Below, one piece after another: positions 36,529 through 46,519 of a DNA stretch of 64,000 nucleotides. The stretch comes from RBC038 sp041390625 (lineage in GTDB: Bacteria > Chloroflexota > Dehalococcoidia > UBA2979). The notes below the pieces were generated by a model. It searched no databases, was not told where the DNA came from, and worked only from the letters and a program-made list of their open reading frames with translations. The position numbers and the translations under genes are program-made. The stretch is from assembly GCA_041390625.1 (NCBI GenBank), contig JAWKPM010000003.1:186001-250000 (forward strand), written 5' to 3'. Numbering within the stretch: the stretch's first letter is position 1; every line of letters starts with the position of its first letter.

Positions 36529-36536
36529 CGAGGCGT

Positions 36537-37442
36537 CTAGCGCGCGGGCTGGGGGATCGGCAGGTCGACCGTCTGGCTCGCGAGGGCGGCACGCAGCACC
36601 TCGATGGTGCGGTCGGTTGCCGGGGTGAGCGGAAGTCGAGGCGGGCCGACGGGGAAGCCGGCCTCGGCGAGCGCCTGCTTCACCGCGATCGGGTTGCTCT
36701 CGATGAACAGCGCCTCGACGAGCGGCATCAAACGATGATGGATCGAAGACGCGACGCTCGAGCCTGAGCAGCAGGCCGAGATCTGCTCGCGGATCTGGCG
36801 GCCGACGAGGTGCCCCGCCACCGAGACCACGCCGTAGCCGCCGAGCGCCATGACGGCGAGCGTGTCCGTGTCGTTGCCCGACCACACCTCGAAGCCGTCG
36901 GGCGCGCCGTCGATGATGCGCCCGATCTGCTGGAAGTCGCCGCTCGCCTCCTTGATGCCGATGATGCGCGGGTGGCGCGCCAGGCGAAGCGTCGTCTCGG
37001 CGGTCATGTTCAGCGCCGTCCTCGAGGGGACGTTGTAGAGCAGGCAGGGCAACGAGGTCGCCTCGGCGATCGCGGTGAAGTGGCGGACGAGGCCCTCCTG
37101 CGTCGGCTTGTTGTAGGCCGGCACCGTGAGGAGCAGTCCGTCGCAGCCGACGCGCTCCGCCTCGCGGGACAGTGCGATCGACTCAGCCGTCGAGGAATTG
37201 GTAGCGCCGGCGATGACGGCGTTCGAGGCGGGGAGGGCACCGCGGACGGTCGCCCAGAGCTCGATCTTCTCCTCGGCGGTGAGAGTGATGCCTTCGCCGG
37301 TGCTGCCTGCGACCACGAGGCTGTCGTTGCCCGACTCGACGAGAGCGCGCGCCAGTTCGGCGGCGCGGTCGAAGTCGACCGAGCCGTCCTCGCGCATCGG
37401 CGTCACCATCGCGGTGATGAGTCGCCCGAACTCAGCAGTCAT
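36537..37442 (-). CDS. dapA: 4-hydroxy-tetrahydrodipicolinate synthase
   Basis: A 301-residue DapA. The Schiff-base Lys lies in GIKEASGD (about 158-165), the Tyr in LLYNVPSRT and the upstream GSTGEG motif (about 48-53). It condenses pyruvate and aspartate semialdehyde, the first committed step to lysine and diaminopimelate. ATG 37442 follows GGAGG by eight bases. It closes a rpsO-pnp-dapB-asd-dapA run, so lysine/wall precursor genes sit together. Confidence 0.95.
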   Translation of the reverse strand: MTAEFGRLITAMVTPMREDGSVDFDRAAELARALVESGNDSLVVAGSTGEGITLTAEEKIELWATVRGALPASNAVIAGATNSSTAESIALSREAERVGCDGLLLTVPAYNKPTQEGLVRHFTAIAEATSLPCLLYNVPSRTALNMTAETTLRLARHPRIIGIKEASGDFQQIGRIIDGAPDGFEVWSGNDTDTLAVMALGGYGVVSVAGHLVGRQIREQISACCSGSSVASSIHHRLMPLVEALFIESNPIAVKQALAEAGFPVGPPRLPLTPATDRTIEVLRAALASQTVDLPIPQPAR

Positions 37443-37549
37443 CGCGGCACCCTCCGCGCGCACGATCGTTGCGCGTCGTCACATCGATCCTCGGACGCAC
37501 GACTGCGCGTCGCGAGTCTAGCGCCCCGGTCCAGACCTCGAGTGGAGGT

Positions 37550-38569
37550 CTAGACCTTGCCTCGAGCGATGAGCTCCTCGGCGATCTGGATCGCGTTCGT
37601 CGCGGCGCCCTTGCGCAGGTTGTCCGAGACGACCCAGAAGACGAGTCCGTGCTCGACAGACTGGTCGCGCCGCAGCCGTCCGACGAACGTGCCGTCGTCG
37701 CCCTCGGTGTTGAGAGGCGTCGGGTAGACCGAGTTCTCGGGGTCGTCCATCAACTCGACGCCGGGCTGCTGACGCAGCGCCTCGCGAGCCGCCTCAAGGT
37801 CGACCGGGCCGGCGAATTCGACGTTCACCGCCTCGGCGTGGCCTCGCATGGTGGGCACGCGCACGCAGGTCGCGGCGAAGGGCAGCTCCGCCTCGTGGAG
37901 GATCTTGCGCGTCTCGTTGCGCATCTTCAGCTCTTCGCCGGTGTAGGCATCCTCGCCGAAGGAGTCGACCTGGGGCAGGACGTTGAGAGCGATCTGGTGC
38001 GGATAGATCTCCGGCGCCGGGATCGGCTCGTTGCGGCCGTAGGCCTGCAACTGGTGGCGCAGCTCCTCGACGGCGGCCGTGCCGGTGCCCGAAACCGCCT
38101 GGTAGGTCGAGGCGATGACGCGCTTCAGCGGCTGGACGGTGCGCAGCGCGTTGAGCGCCATCGCGAGGGGCGTCGTGGTGCAGTTGGGGATCGAAAGGAT
38201 CCCCTCGTGCCAGTCGACGTCTGCGCCGTTCACCTCGGGCACGACAAGCGGCACGTTCTCCTGCATGCGGAAGGCGTTGCCGTCATCGATCATGACGGCG
38301 CCGGCTTCGACGATCTGCGGGCCCCACTCGCGCGAGGCGGCCGAGGTCGCGGAGCAGAAGACGATGTCCGCGCCCTTGATCGCCTCGAGGCTGGTCTCCT
38401 GCACCGTGTGGGTCTGGCCGGCGAACTCCATCGTCTTGCCGGCCGAGCGCTTCGTCGCGAGCAGCTTGAGCTGGCCGATGGGGAACCGGCGCTCCTCGGC
38501 GACGCGGAGGAAGACCTCCCCCACGGCACCCGACGCGCCGATGACGGCGACGTTCAACTGCCTGGACAT
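37550..38569 (-). CDS. asd: Aspartate-semialdehyde dehydrogenase
   Basis: A 339-residue Asd. The Rossmann start VIGASGAVGEVF (about 9-20), the active Cys in IPNCTTTPL and the conserved EVNG and His regions are present. It reduces aspartyl phosphate for lysine, threonine and methionine. ATG 38569 follows GGAG by five bases; a GTG two codons upstream is possible. Lies between dapB and dapA. Confidence 0.95.
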   Translation of the reverse strand: MSRQLNVAVIGASGAVGEVFLRVAEERRFPIGQLKLLATKRSAGKTMEFAGQTHTVQETSLEAIKGADIVFCSATSAASREWGPQIVEAGAVMIDDGNAFRMQENVPLVVPEVNGADVDWHEGILSIPNCTTTPLAMALNALRTVQPLKRVIASTYQAVSGTGTAAVEELRHQLQAYGRNEPIPAPEIYPHQIALNVLPQVDSFGEDAYTGEELKMRNETRKILHEAELPFAATCVRVPTMRGHAEAVNVEFAGPVDLEAAREALRQQPGVELMDDPENSVYPTPLNTEGDDGTFVGRLRRDQSVEHGLVFWVVSDNLRKGAATNAIQIAEELIARGKV

Positions 38570-38642
38570 ATGCACTCCACTTCGATGCTGGCTGGACGAG
38601 CGATCATACGGAGTGCCGGGACGAACGGCGAGCGGGACGCCC

Positions 38643-39425
38643 TTACTGCCGGTCCTTCAGTCCGATCAGCGCATCGAGGCCCTCGACGAGGACGGTGCGC
38701 TGCATGACCTCGCGGACCGCGAGGAGGACGCCGGGCATGAAGGAGTCGCGGCCGGTCGTGTCGTGGCGCAGCGTCAGCGTCTGACCCTGCCCGCCGAAGA
38801 TCACCTCCTGCGAGGCGACGAGGCCGGGCAGGCGCACCGAGTGCACACCCACGCCACCGGCGACGCCGCCGCGCGTGCCCTCGATGTGGGTGAGCGTGGG
38901 GTCGGGATGCTCGAAGTCGCGGCCTCGGGCGGCGCGCATGCGACGGGCGGTGTCGAGCGCGGTGCCCGAGGGGGCGTCGACCTTGCGGTCGTGGTGGAGC
39001 TCGATGACCTCGGCGTTGTCGAAGAACGGCGAGGCGACCTCGGCGAGGTGCATGAGGATCACCGCACCCAGCGCGAAGTTCGATGCGACGACGGCGCCTC
39101 GTGACGCCTCGGCGGACCCGTGGCGGAGCTGCTCGATGGTCTCGGGCGTGACGCCCGAGGTGCCGATGACCGGCCGTACACCTGCCTCGAGACACGCTTC
39201 GACGAGGCCCGGCGTGAACTCGGCGTTGGTGAAGTCGACGACGACGTCCGGCGTCACGATCGAGAAGAGCGTGGCGGGGTCGGAGCCGATCGGGTAGAGG
39301 TGCCCTTCACCCTGCGGCTCGAGCGGCTCGAGGACGCCGACGACCTCCATGTCGTCCTGCGCCTCGATGGTCTGACGCACGAGCGCGCCCATCTGGCCCG
39401 TGCCGGAGACGACGACGCGAATCAC
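38643..39425 (-). CDS. dapB: 4-hydroxy-tetrahydrodipicolinate reductase
   Basis: A 260-residue DapB. The NAD(P)-binding start is VVVSGTGQMG (about 4-13) with DFTNAE and the catalytic ELHHDRKVDAPSGTAL signature (about 142-157). It reduces dihydrodipicolinate. GTG 39425 is preferred because GGGGAG lies eight bases upstream; GTG 39440 would add five residues. Transcribed after pnp and its terminator, before asd. Confidence 0.95.
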   Translation of the reverse strand: MIRVVVSGTGQMGALVRQTIEAQDDMEVVGVLEPLEPQGEGHLYPIGSDPATLFSIVTPDVVVDFTNAEFTPGLVEACLEAGVRPVIGTSGVTPETIEQLRHGSAEASRGAVVASNFALGAVILMHLAEVASPFFDNAEVIELHHDRKVDAPSGTALDTARRMRAARGRDFEHPDPTLTHIEGTRGGVAGGVGVHSVRLPGLVASQEVIFGGQGQTLTLRHDTTGRDSFMPGVLLAVREVMQRTVLVEGLDALIGLKDRQ

Positions 39426-39485
39426 GGCTCTGCTCCCCACCTCGATGTTGTGACTACGTGTGCTGGTCGCGCCTCGGAATGCGAA

Positions 39486-39511
39486 ACGCCCCGGGCGGGT
39501 GCCCGGGGCGT
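39486..39511 (-). terminator. Intrinsic terminator after pnp
   Basis: Perfect 11-base arms ACGCCCCGGGC (39486-39496) and GCCCGGGGCGT (39501-39511) with a four-base loop. On the minus strand it is followed by TTCGCATT. It lies 42 bases past the pnp stop and would separate pnp from dapB. Confidence 0.85.
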
Positions 39512-39552
39512 CAGTCTACGTCACGATGTCGCGCGACCGAATTCGGAGGCCG

Positions 39553-42054
39553 CTACCAGCGGCGACCGCCGGTCGAGGGCGGACGCGCCGGGGGCGGAGA
39601 GTCGTCGGAGCCGGACGAGGAGCGCGAGCCGCCCCCGCCGTAGCCGCCACCTCCACCGAAGCCGCCGCCCGAGCCGCCACCGTTGTCGTCATCGAACGAA
39701 CTGCGGCCTCGCGAGCCACCGCCGTCCGAGCGCTCAGAACGCTCAGCGCGCGGACCTCGGTCGCGGTCGCCACCTCGATCGCCGCGGTCCGAACGCGGAC
39801 CTCGATCGCGGCCGCCGTCGCGACCACCACGCCCGCCGTCTCGGCCACCGCGGCCACCGTCGCGACCGCCTCGGCCGCCGCCACCACCTCGGCCGCCGCG
39901 GTCACCGCCACCGCCGCTGCGCGAGCGCGCCTCGGCGATCTGCTCTTCGCTCAGGCCGACGCCCTCGCTGCCGTCGGCGCCGATGAGCGCCTTGCGGGAG
40001 AGGTTGATGCGGTTCAGGTTGTCGATCTCGATGACCTGGACCTTCACCGTGTCGCCGACGTTCAGCACGTCCTCGACGCGGTCGACGCGCTCGTGCGCGA
40101 GGTCCGAGATGTGGACGAGGCCGTCCTTGCCGGGCAGGATCTCTACGAAGGCGCCGAAGGTCATGATGCGCGAGACCTTGCCCTCGTAGATCTCGCCGAC
40201 CTGCACCTCCTTGGTGAGGCCTTCGATCATCGACATCGCCTTCTTGACGGACTCCGAATCCGGGCCGCCGACGAAGATGCTGCCGTCGTCCTGCACATCG
40301 ATGGTGGTGCCGGTCTCGGCGACCATCTTCTGGATGGTGGCGCCGCGCGGCCCGATCACGAGGCCGATCTTCTCGGTGTCGATGTTGATCGTCGTGATCA
40401 TCGGGGCGTACGGGGACACCTCGTCACGTGGCGCGGCGATCGAGTCGGTCATCGCATCGAGCAGCTGCAGCCGTGCGGTGCGGGCGCGGTCGAAGACGCG
40501 CTCGAACATGTCAGCCGGCAGCGCCTTCAGCTTGGTGTCGAGCTGCACGGCGGTGATGCCCTGGCGGGTACCGGCGACCTTGAAGTCCATGTCGCCGAAC
40601 GCGTCCTCGATGCCGGCGATGTCCGTCAGGACGCGGTACTCGCCCGAGGTCTCGTCGGTGATGAGGCCCATCGCGATACCGGCGACCGGCGACTTGATCG
40701 GGACTCCGGCGTCCATGAGCGCGAGGGTCGAGCCGCAGACCGAGGCCATCGAGGACGAACCGTTCGACATCAGCGTGTCGGACACGACGCGAATCGTGTA
40801 CGGGAAGTCGTCGAAGTCAGGCAGCATCGGCTCGAGCGCGCGCTCGGCCAGCATGCCGTGACCGATCTCGCGGCGGCCGGGGCCGCGCAGGAAGCGCGCC
40901 TCGCCGACCGAGAACGGCGGGAAGTTGTAGTGGTGGAGGTAGCTCTTGAACTGGTTGGGCGCGATGTTGTCGAGCCGCTGGCGGTCACCGATGGGACCGA
41001 GCGTCGCGACCGACAGCACCTGGGTCTGTCCGCGCTGGAAGAGGCCGGAGCCGTGGGTGCGCGGGATGATGCCAACGCGCACCTTGAGGTCGCGAATCTG
41101 GTCCTCGGGGCGGCCGTCGGCGCGCTTGTTGTCGCGCAGGATCGAGCCGCGCACGATGGGCTTGATCACGTCCTCGATGACACGACGCACCTCGGACTTT
41201 GTCACCGCCTCGTCGGCGATGCGCTCGGTCGCGAAGGTGGCCAGCTCATCGATGCCGCGGAAGCCTTCGTCGGTCACAGAGGACATGACGCGGGCGGTCT
41301 CGCCCTCGAGGGCCTTCGCCACGCGGTCGCGCAGCTCCTCGTTCGAGGCGGGCGGCGTGACGGCCATCTTCTCAACGCCGAGGGCGGACGTGATCTCCTG
41401 CTGGAGGTCGTTCAGCTGGGCGATGATGCCCTTCGCGTAGTCGATGGCCGCGATGATGTCGGTCTCGGTGACTTCCTTCGCGCCCGCCTCAATCATCACG
41501 ACGGAGTCGGCGGTGCCGGCCACGATCAGGTCGAGGTCGGACGCCTCGATCTCCTCGTACGTCGGGAAGGCCTTGAGGCGACCGTCGACGCGCCCGATGC
41601 GGACGGACGAGACGGGACCGGCGAACGGCAGGTGCGACATCCCGAGGACGATCGAGGCGCCGGTCGTGCCGAGGACGTCGGCCGGAACCTCGCGGTCGGA
41701 CGAGAGCAGCGTCAAGACGATCTGCACCTCGCGGCGGAAGCCCTTCGGGAAGAGCGGGCGGATCGGGCGGTCGGTCATACGAGCGGCGAGCGTCGCCTCG
41801 GAACCGGGCCGGCCTTCGCGACGGAAGAACGAGCCCGGGATCTTGCCGATCGCGTACATGCGCTCTTCGAAGTCGACGGTGAGCGGGAAGAAGTCGATGC
41901 CCTCGCGCGCGTCGCCGTCGCAGACGGTGGCGAGCAGCATCGTGTCGCCGAGGCGAATGGTGCAGGAGGCGGCGGCGTTCTGGGCCAGCAGGCCCGTGGC
42001 GACCTCGAGGGTGAGGCCCTCGATCTCCCGACTAAAGGTGCGTTCTTCGGTCAA
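39553..42054 (-). CDS. pnp: Polyribonucleotide nucleotidyltransferase with Arg/Gly-rich tail
   Basis: An 833-residue PNPase. Two RNase PH core domains are joined by the helical domain, followed by KH (GPRGATIQKMV) and S1 (GEIYEGKVSRIMTFGAFVEI) domains. The last 123 residues (711-833) are a disordered tail with GGRGGRDG-type repeats. PNPase degrades and tails RNA phosphorolytically. TTG 42054 is the first codon of the recognisable N-terminus (TEERTFSREIEG); GGAAG lies about 12 bases upstream. Follows rpsO, with hairpins in between. Confidence 0.95.
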   Translation of the reverse strand: MTEERTFSREIEGLTLEVATGLLAQNAAASCTIRLGDTMLLATVCDGDAREGIDFFPLTVDFEERMYAIGKIPGSFFRREGRPGSEATLAARMTDRPIRPLFPKGFRREVQIVLTLLSSDREVPADVLGTTGASIVLGMSHLPFAGPVSSVRIGRVDGRLKAFPTYEEIEASDLDLIVAGTADSVVMIEAGAKEVTETDIIAAIDYAKGIIAQLNDLQQEITSALGVEKMAVTPPASNEELRDRVAKALEGETARVMSSVTDEGFRGIDELATFATERIADEAVTKSEVRRVIEDVIKPIVRGSILRDNKRADGRPEDQIRDLKVRVGIIPRTHGSGLFQRGQTQVLSVATLGPIGDRQRLDNIAPNQFKSYLHHYNFPPFSVGEARFLRGPGRREIGHGMLAERALEPMLPDFDDFPYTIRVVSDTLMSNGSSSMASVCGSTLALMDAGVPIKSPVAGIAMGLITDETSGEYRVLTDIAGIEDAFGDMDFKVAGTRQGITAVQLDTKLKALPADMFERVFDRARTARLQLLDAMTDSIAAPRDEVSPYAPMITTINIDTEKIGLVIGPRGATIQKMVAETGTTIDVQDDGSIFVGGPDSESVKKAMSMIEGLTKEVQVGEIYEGKVSRIMTFGAFVEILPGKDGLVHISDLAHERVDRVEDVLNVGDTVKVQVIEIDNLNRINLSRKALIGADGSEGVGLSEEQIAEARSRSGGGGDRGGRGGGGGRGGRDGGRGGRDGGRGGRDGGRDRGPRSDRGDRGGDRDRGPRAERSERSDGGGSRGRSSFDDDNGGGSGGGFGGGGGYGGGGSRSSSGSDDSPPPARPPSTGGRRW

Positions 42055-42072
42055 TGCGATCAGTCACTTCCT

Positions 42073-42127
42073 CCCCGCGAACCCATCGCGGGGCAACCAG
42101 CGCCGTCGCCCGGCGGGCGAGTTGGCG
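42073..42127 (-). promoter_or_regulatory. Two hairpins in the rpsO-pnp spacer
   Basis: Hairpin 1: CCCCGCG (42073-42079) and CGCGGGG (42087-42093), seven-base loop, 19 bases from the pnp start. Hairpin 2: TCGCCC (42106-42111) and GGGCGA (42115-42120) with an outer CGCC/GGCG pair. E. coli PNPase controls its own mRNA through a leader hairpin cut by RNase III; these are candidates for a similar role or for an rpsO terminator. Confidence 0.45.
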
Positions 42128-42260
42128 CGAACGTGGCATGGGGCAACGAGGAACTGAAGGTGCGGAACGGCGAAGGTGGGAGCCGCAACAAGCACGCGCA
42201 CGCCTCGAAGCGACGGCGTCGAATCGGTGGGAGGAGGTACGAGACAGGGAGAGGCGGTCG

Positions 42261-42527
42261 CTAGCGACGCAGCCCCAGCCGCTCGAGCATCGAGCGGTAG
42301 CGGGTGACGTCCTTCTTGCTCAGGTAGCGGAGCTGTCGCCGCCGCTGCCCGACCAGGCTCAGGAGTCCGCGCCGGGTGTGATAGTCGTGCTTGTGCTGCC
42401 GCAGGTGGTCGGTGAGGTACTGGATCCGATCCGTGAGCAGCGCAATCTGGACCTCGGGCGAGCCCGTGTCCCCATCGAATCGCTGGAACTCTTGGATGAT
42501 CTCTTGCTTGCGTTCAGCCGTCTGCAT
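42261..42527 (-). CDS. rpsO: 30S ribosomal protein S15
   Basis: An 88-residue S15 of normal length, with FQRFDGDTGSPEVQIALLT, a conserved LTDHLRQHKHD helix and RRGLLSLVGQRRRQLRYL. It binds 16S rRNA early in 30S assembly. ATG 42527. The rpsO-pnp pair is widely conserved. Confidence 0.98.
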   Translation of the reverse strand: MQTAERKQEIIQEFQRFDGDTGSPEVQIALLTDRIQYLTDHLRQHKHDYHTRRGLLSLVGQRRRQLRYLSKKDVTRYRSMLERLGLRR

Positions 42528-42745
42528 GCGTATTTCTGACCGGTTCCGTAACTACTGCTGCTTCTTCGCCACCATCACTCCGACGTGCGCCCCAGCGCGG
42601 CTCTCGCTCGCGCCCCACTCGTGGTTCCTCGGGTTCGCCGTCAGCCAGTCACGCTAGCACAGCCCGATTCTCGTGAGCAATCGACACCCTCCGAGGCGCC
42701 ACGACGCGTGCTATCGTGACCCCGCGTGACGAGGCGACGCTACCG

Positions 42746-43342
42746 ATGAGCGAACGCGAAGACATCGCCCGGATCCTCGACTCCGTCGAGCCGTTGCCTC
42801 GTCCCCGGGCGTGGCCGGCACTCGTCGTCCTCGTCGGCCCGCCCGGCGCCGGGAAGTCGTCCGTGGCCTCGGCCCTTGTGGCGCGCACCCCTCTCGCGGT
42901 GATCAGCCTCGACCACATCCGCCAGCTGCTGGTGACGCACCCGGACTTCTCATTCCAGGAGACCCGGCGCATCCAGCGCGCGATGCGTCTCGCGATGGGC
43001 GAACTGCTGCGCCGCAACATCTCCGTGATCTTCGACGCGCCGAACCTGACCGAGTGGGAGCGTCAGCCCCTCTACAGCCTCGCCGAGTTGCACAAGGCGC
43101 GCCTGATCATCGTCGATGTGACGGCGCCGACCGGTGTGGTCCTCGAGCGCCTCGCGCTGCCGCAGGGCGCCGCGATCGCGGTCGCCGCCGGTGGGCCGGC
43201 GATCCAGAGCCCACAGGACATCTACCACCAGATGGTCCAGCGGCAGGAGCCGATCACGAGGCCGCACCTACAAGTCGACACCTCGACGGACGCACTGGAC
43301 CAGTTCGTCGCCGCGCTCGCGCTCGACCTCGACGAGGGTTAG
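42746..43342 (+). CDS. P-loop kinase (AAA_33 type)
   Basis: A 198-residue P-loop protein. Walker A GPPGAGKSS (about 31-39) is followed by ISLDHIRQLL and IFDAPNLTEWER, the layout of small polynucleotide/metabolite kinases (AAA_33). A C-terminal helix region follows LERLALPQG. GTG 42716 is possible but ATG 42746 has GAGG upstream. No antitoxin-like gene is next to it. Substrate unknown. Confidence 0.65.
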   Translation: MSEREDIARILDSVEPLPRPRAWPALVVLVGPPGAGKSSVASALVARTPLAVISLDHIRQLLVTHPDFSFQETRRIQRAMRLAMGELLRRNISVIFDAPNLTEWERQPLYSLAELHKARLIIVDVTAPTGVVLERLALPQGAAIAVAAGGPAIQSPQDIYHQMVQRQEPITRPHLQVDTSTDALDQFVAALALDLDEG

Positions 43343-43355
43343 CGGACCCTCGAGG

Positions 43356-44162
43356 TCAGTCGCCGGCCTCGATGCTGCGCAGGTGGCGTTCGGCGCCCAT
43401 GAGTGACTCTCGCAAGCGCGGATAGCCATCGGCCTCGAGCCACTTTGCGATGCCCCAGGCGACGGCGCATACGAGCAGCCCCATGGCGGCATCGGTGAGG
43501 TAGTGGTTGCCGGTCGCGACCACCGCGACCGCCTGCAGTACGAGCACGGACGCGCCCGCGAGGCGGATCCACCAGCGCCTCGTGGCCTCGAACAGCGTCA
43601 GGGCCAGCAGCATCGCCCAACCGACGTGGAGCGAGGGGACCGCCGCAAACGGGTTCACGAAGGGCTTCATCGACTGTGCCTGGTACGACAGGTTGTCGAA
43701 GTGCTCGAGGGTGTCGATGAATCCCCACTCGGTCATGTAGCGGGGCGGCGCGACGGGGAACGACCAGTACACGATGAGCGCAATCCCGCCCGAGATCAGC
43801 AGCGAGTCGCGCAACAGCGTGTAGTGCCGGCGGCTCCGGAAGAACAGGATCAGGCCGACGACGATGATCAGCGGGAAGTCGAACCAGAAGTAGACGAAGT
43901 TCATCGCGCGCATGAGCGGCTGCGCCTCGAGCATCAGCGATTGCACGCTCGGCTCGATCCAGACGCCGAGGCTCGACTGCAGATCGATGATCATGCGGGC
44001 GTTTCGCAGCGCCTCGCTGGTGCGGTCGACGACGGCGCCGCGCACGAGGAAGTAGAGCAGGAACCCGAACGCGACGAGCCCGATCTCGGAGAGGTCCCAC
44101 CAGCTCGCGCGGGTGCGCGATGGCCGGGTCTCGCGAATGACGAACTGGAGGAATGCGCGCAC
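43356..44162 (-). CDS. PAP2-superfamily membrane phosphatase
   Basis: A 268-residue protein with about six membrane helices. The PAP2-like motifs are VAPPRYM (C1 position), PSLHVGWA (C2, His) and ATGNHYLTDA (C3, His and Asp), giving the His-Asp of the phosphatase site. This resembles the AUR1/PAP2_3 type acting on lipid phosphates. GTG start. It converges with the P-loop kinase gene (13 bases apart). Confidence 0.82.
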   Translation of the reverse strand: MRAFLQFVIRETRPSRTRASWWDLSEIGLVAFGFLLYFLVRGAVVDRTSEALRNARMIIDLQSSLGVWIEPSVQSLMLEAQPLMRAMNFVYFWFDFPLIIVVGLILFFRSRRHYTLLRDSLLISGGIALIVYWSFPVAPPRYMTEWGFIDTLEHFDNLSYQAQSMKPFVNPFAAVPSLHVGWAMLLALTLFEATRRWWIRLAGASVLVLQAVAVVATGNHYLTDAAMGLLVCAVAWGIAKWLEADGYPRLRESLMGAERHLRSIEAGD

Positions 44163-44272
44163 GGGCGGGACGATCCTTCTCGGGCAGCACTTGAAAGTGT
44201 ACCGCGCGGCCTGCGGGACGGTCGGTTATTCTCACCGCCAGTTGTTCAATGATCCGTTAGAGGAGAGACGCT

Positions 44273-45765
<1,493 letters not shown>

Positions 45766-45769
<4 letters not shown>

Positions 45770-46515
45770 CCGAGGAACGCCTCGACGAGGTCCGCCAGCG
45801 CTGTTGGATGGGTGAACGGGATGCCGTGGCCGGCCCCGGACACCTCGGCGAGCGTCACGTTCGGCTGTCGCGCCGCCATCTCGGCCGCCAGGGTCGCCGG
45901 CAGCACCGTGCTGACCTCGCCACGCACGAGGAGCGTGGGGCACGCCAGCGCCTCCCAGAACGGCCACAGGTCGAGACGCGCGGTGACGCCGGCAGCGAGG
46001 TCGCGCCGAAACGCCTCGGCGATGGCGGGGTCGATGCGCGGGCGCCAGCGCGAGGGGCGCAGTCCGGCGATCGCGCCGGCGATGCCTCGAGAGCCACGTG
46101 TCATCTCGGGCGCGGGATAGGCATCGACGACGATGCAGCGACTCACGAGCTCGGAGCGCGCGGCCGCGGCGATCATCGCCACGCCGCCACCCATGGAGAA
46201 TCCGAGCAGCGCGCAGCGCCTGACCTCGAGCTCCTCGAGCGCCGATACGAGGTCAGCGAAGTGGGCATCGGTCGAGTAGTCGGCGTCCCGCGCCCAGTCG
46301 CTGTCGCCGTGACCGCGCGCCTGTAGCGCGATGATGGGCCGTCGAGGGTCGAGTGCCTCGACGATGCGATTCCAGCCCTCGACGTCCCCACCGATGCCGT
46401 GGAGCAGGACGAGCGGTTCGGCATCGCGAGGCTCGGTGTCGCCCCAGGCGAGGTAGCGGAGGTTGAGGTCTCGGCCGCGCACGCGGCCGCTTCGAGCCGA
46501 GGCCGTCGCGGTCAC
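45766..46515 (-). CDS. Alpha/beta hydrolase, catalytic acid position changed
   Basis: A 249-residue alpha/beta hydrolase with HGIGGD oxyanion turn (about 39-44), nucleophile elbow LGFSMGGG (Ser about 108) and His in GAGHGIPF. The usual Asp after LLVRGE is replaced: the sequence is GEVSTVLP, where relatives have S-D, so the acid may come from elsewhere or be missing. Substrate unknown. Stop codon overlaps pepA. Confidence 0.78.
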
Positions 46516-46519
46516 CGCT

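Noticed and set aside
39780..39900. Short repeated DNA that might suggest a CRISPR or satellite array
   Set aside because: The repeats are in frame, encode GGRGGRDG-type residues inside pnp and have no spacers.
39460..42264. A very long open frame on the plus strand opposite pnp (and a similar one opposite dnaK)
   Set aside because: These are mirror frames produced by high third-position GC in a real gene on the other strand; they have no ribosome site and no family resemblance.
42746..43342. Zeta-toxin-like P-loop kinase as part of a toxin-antitoxin pair
   Set aside because: No small antitoxin gene precedes it, and its motifs fit the general AAA_33 kinases as well.
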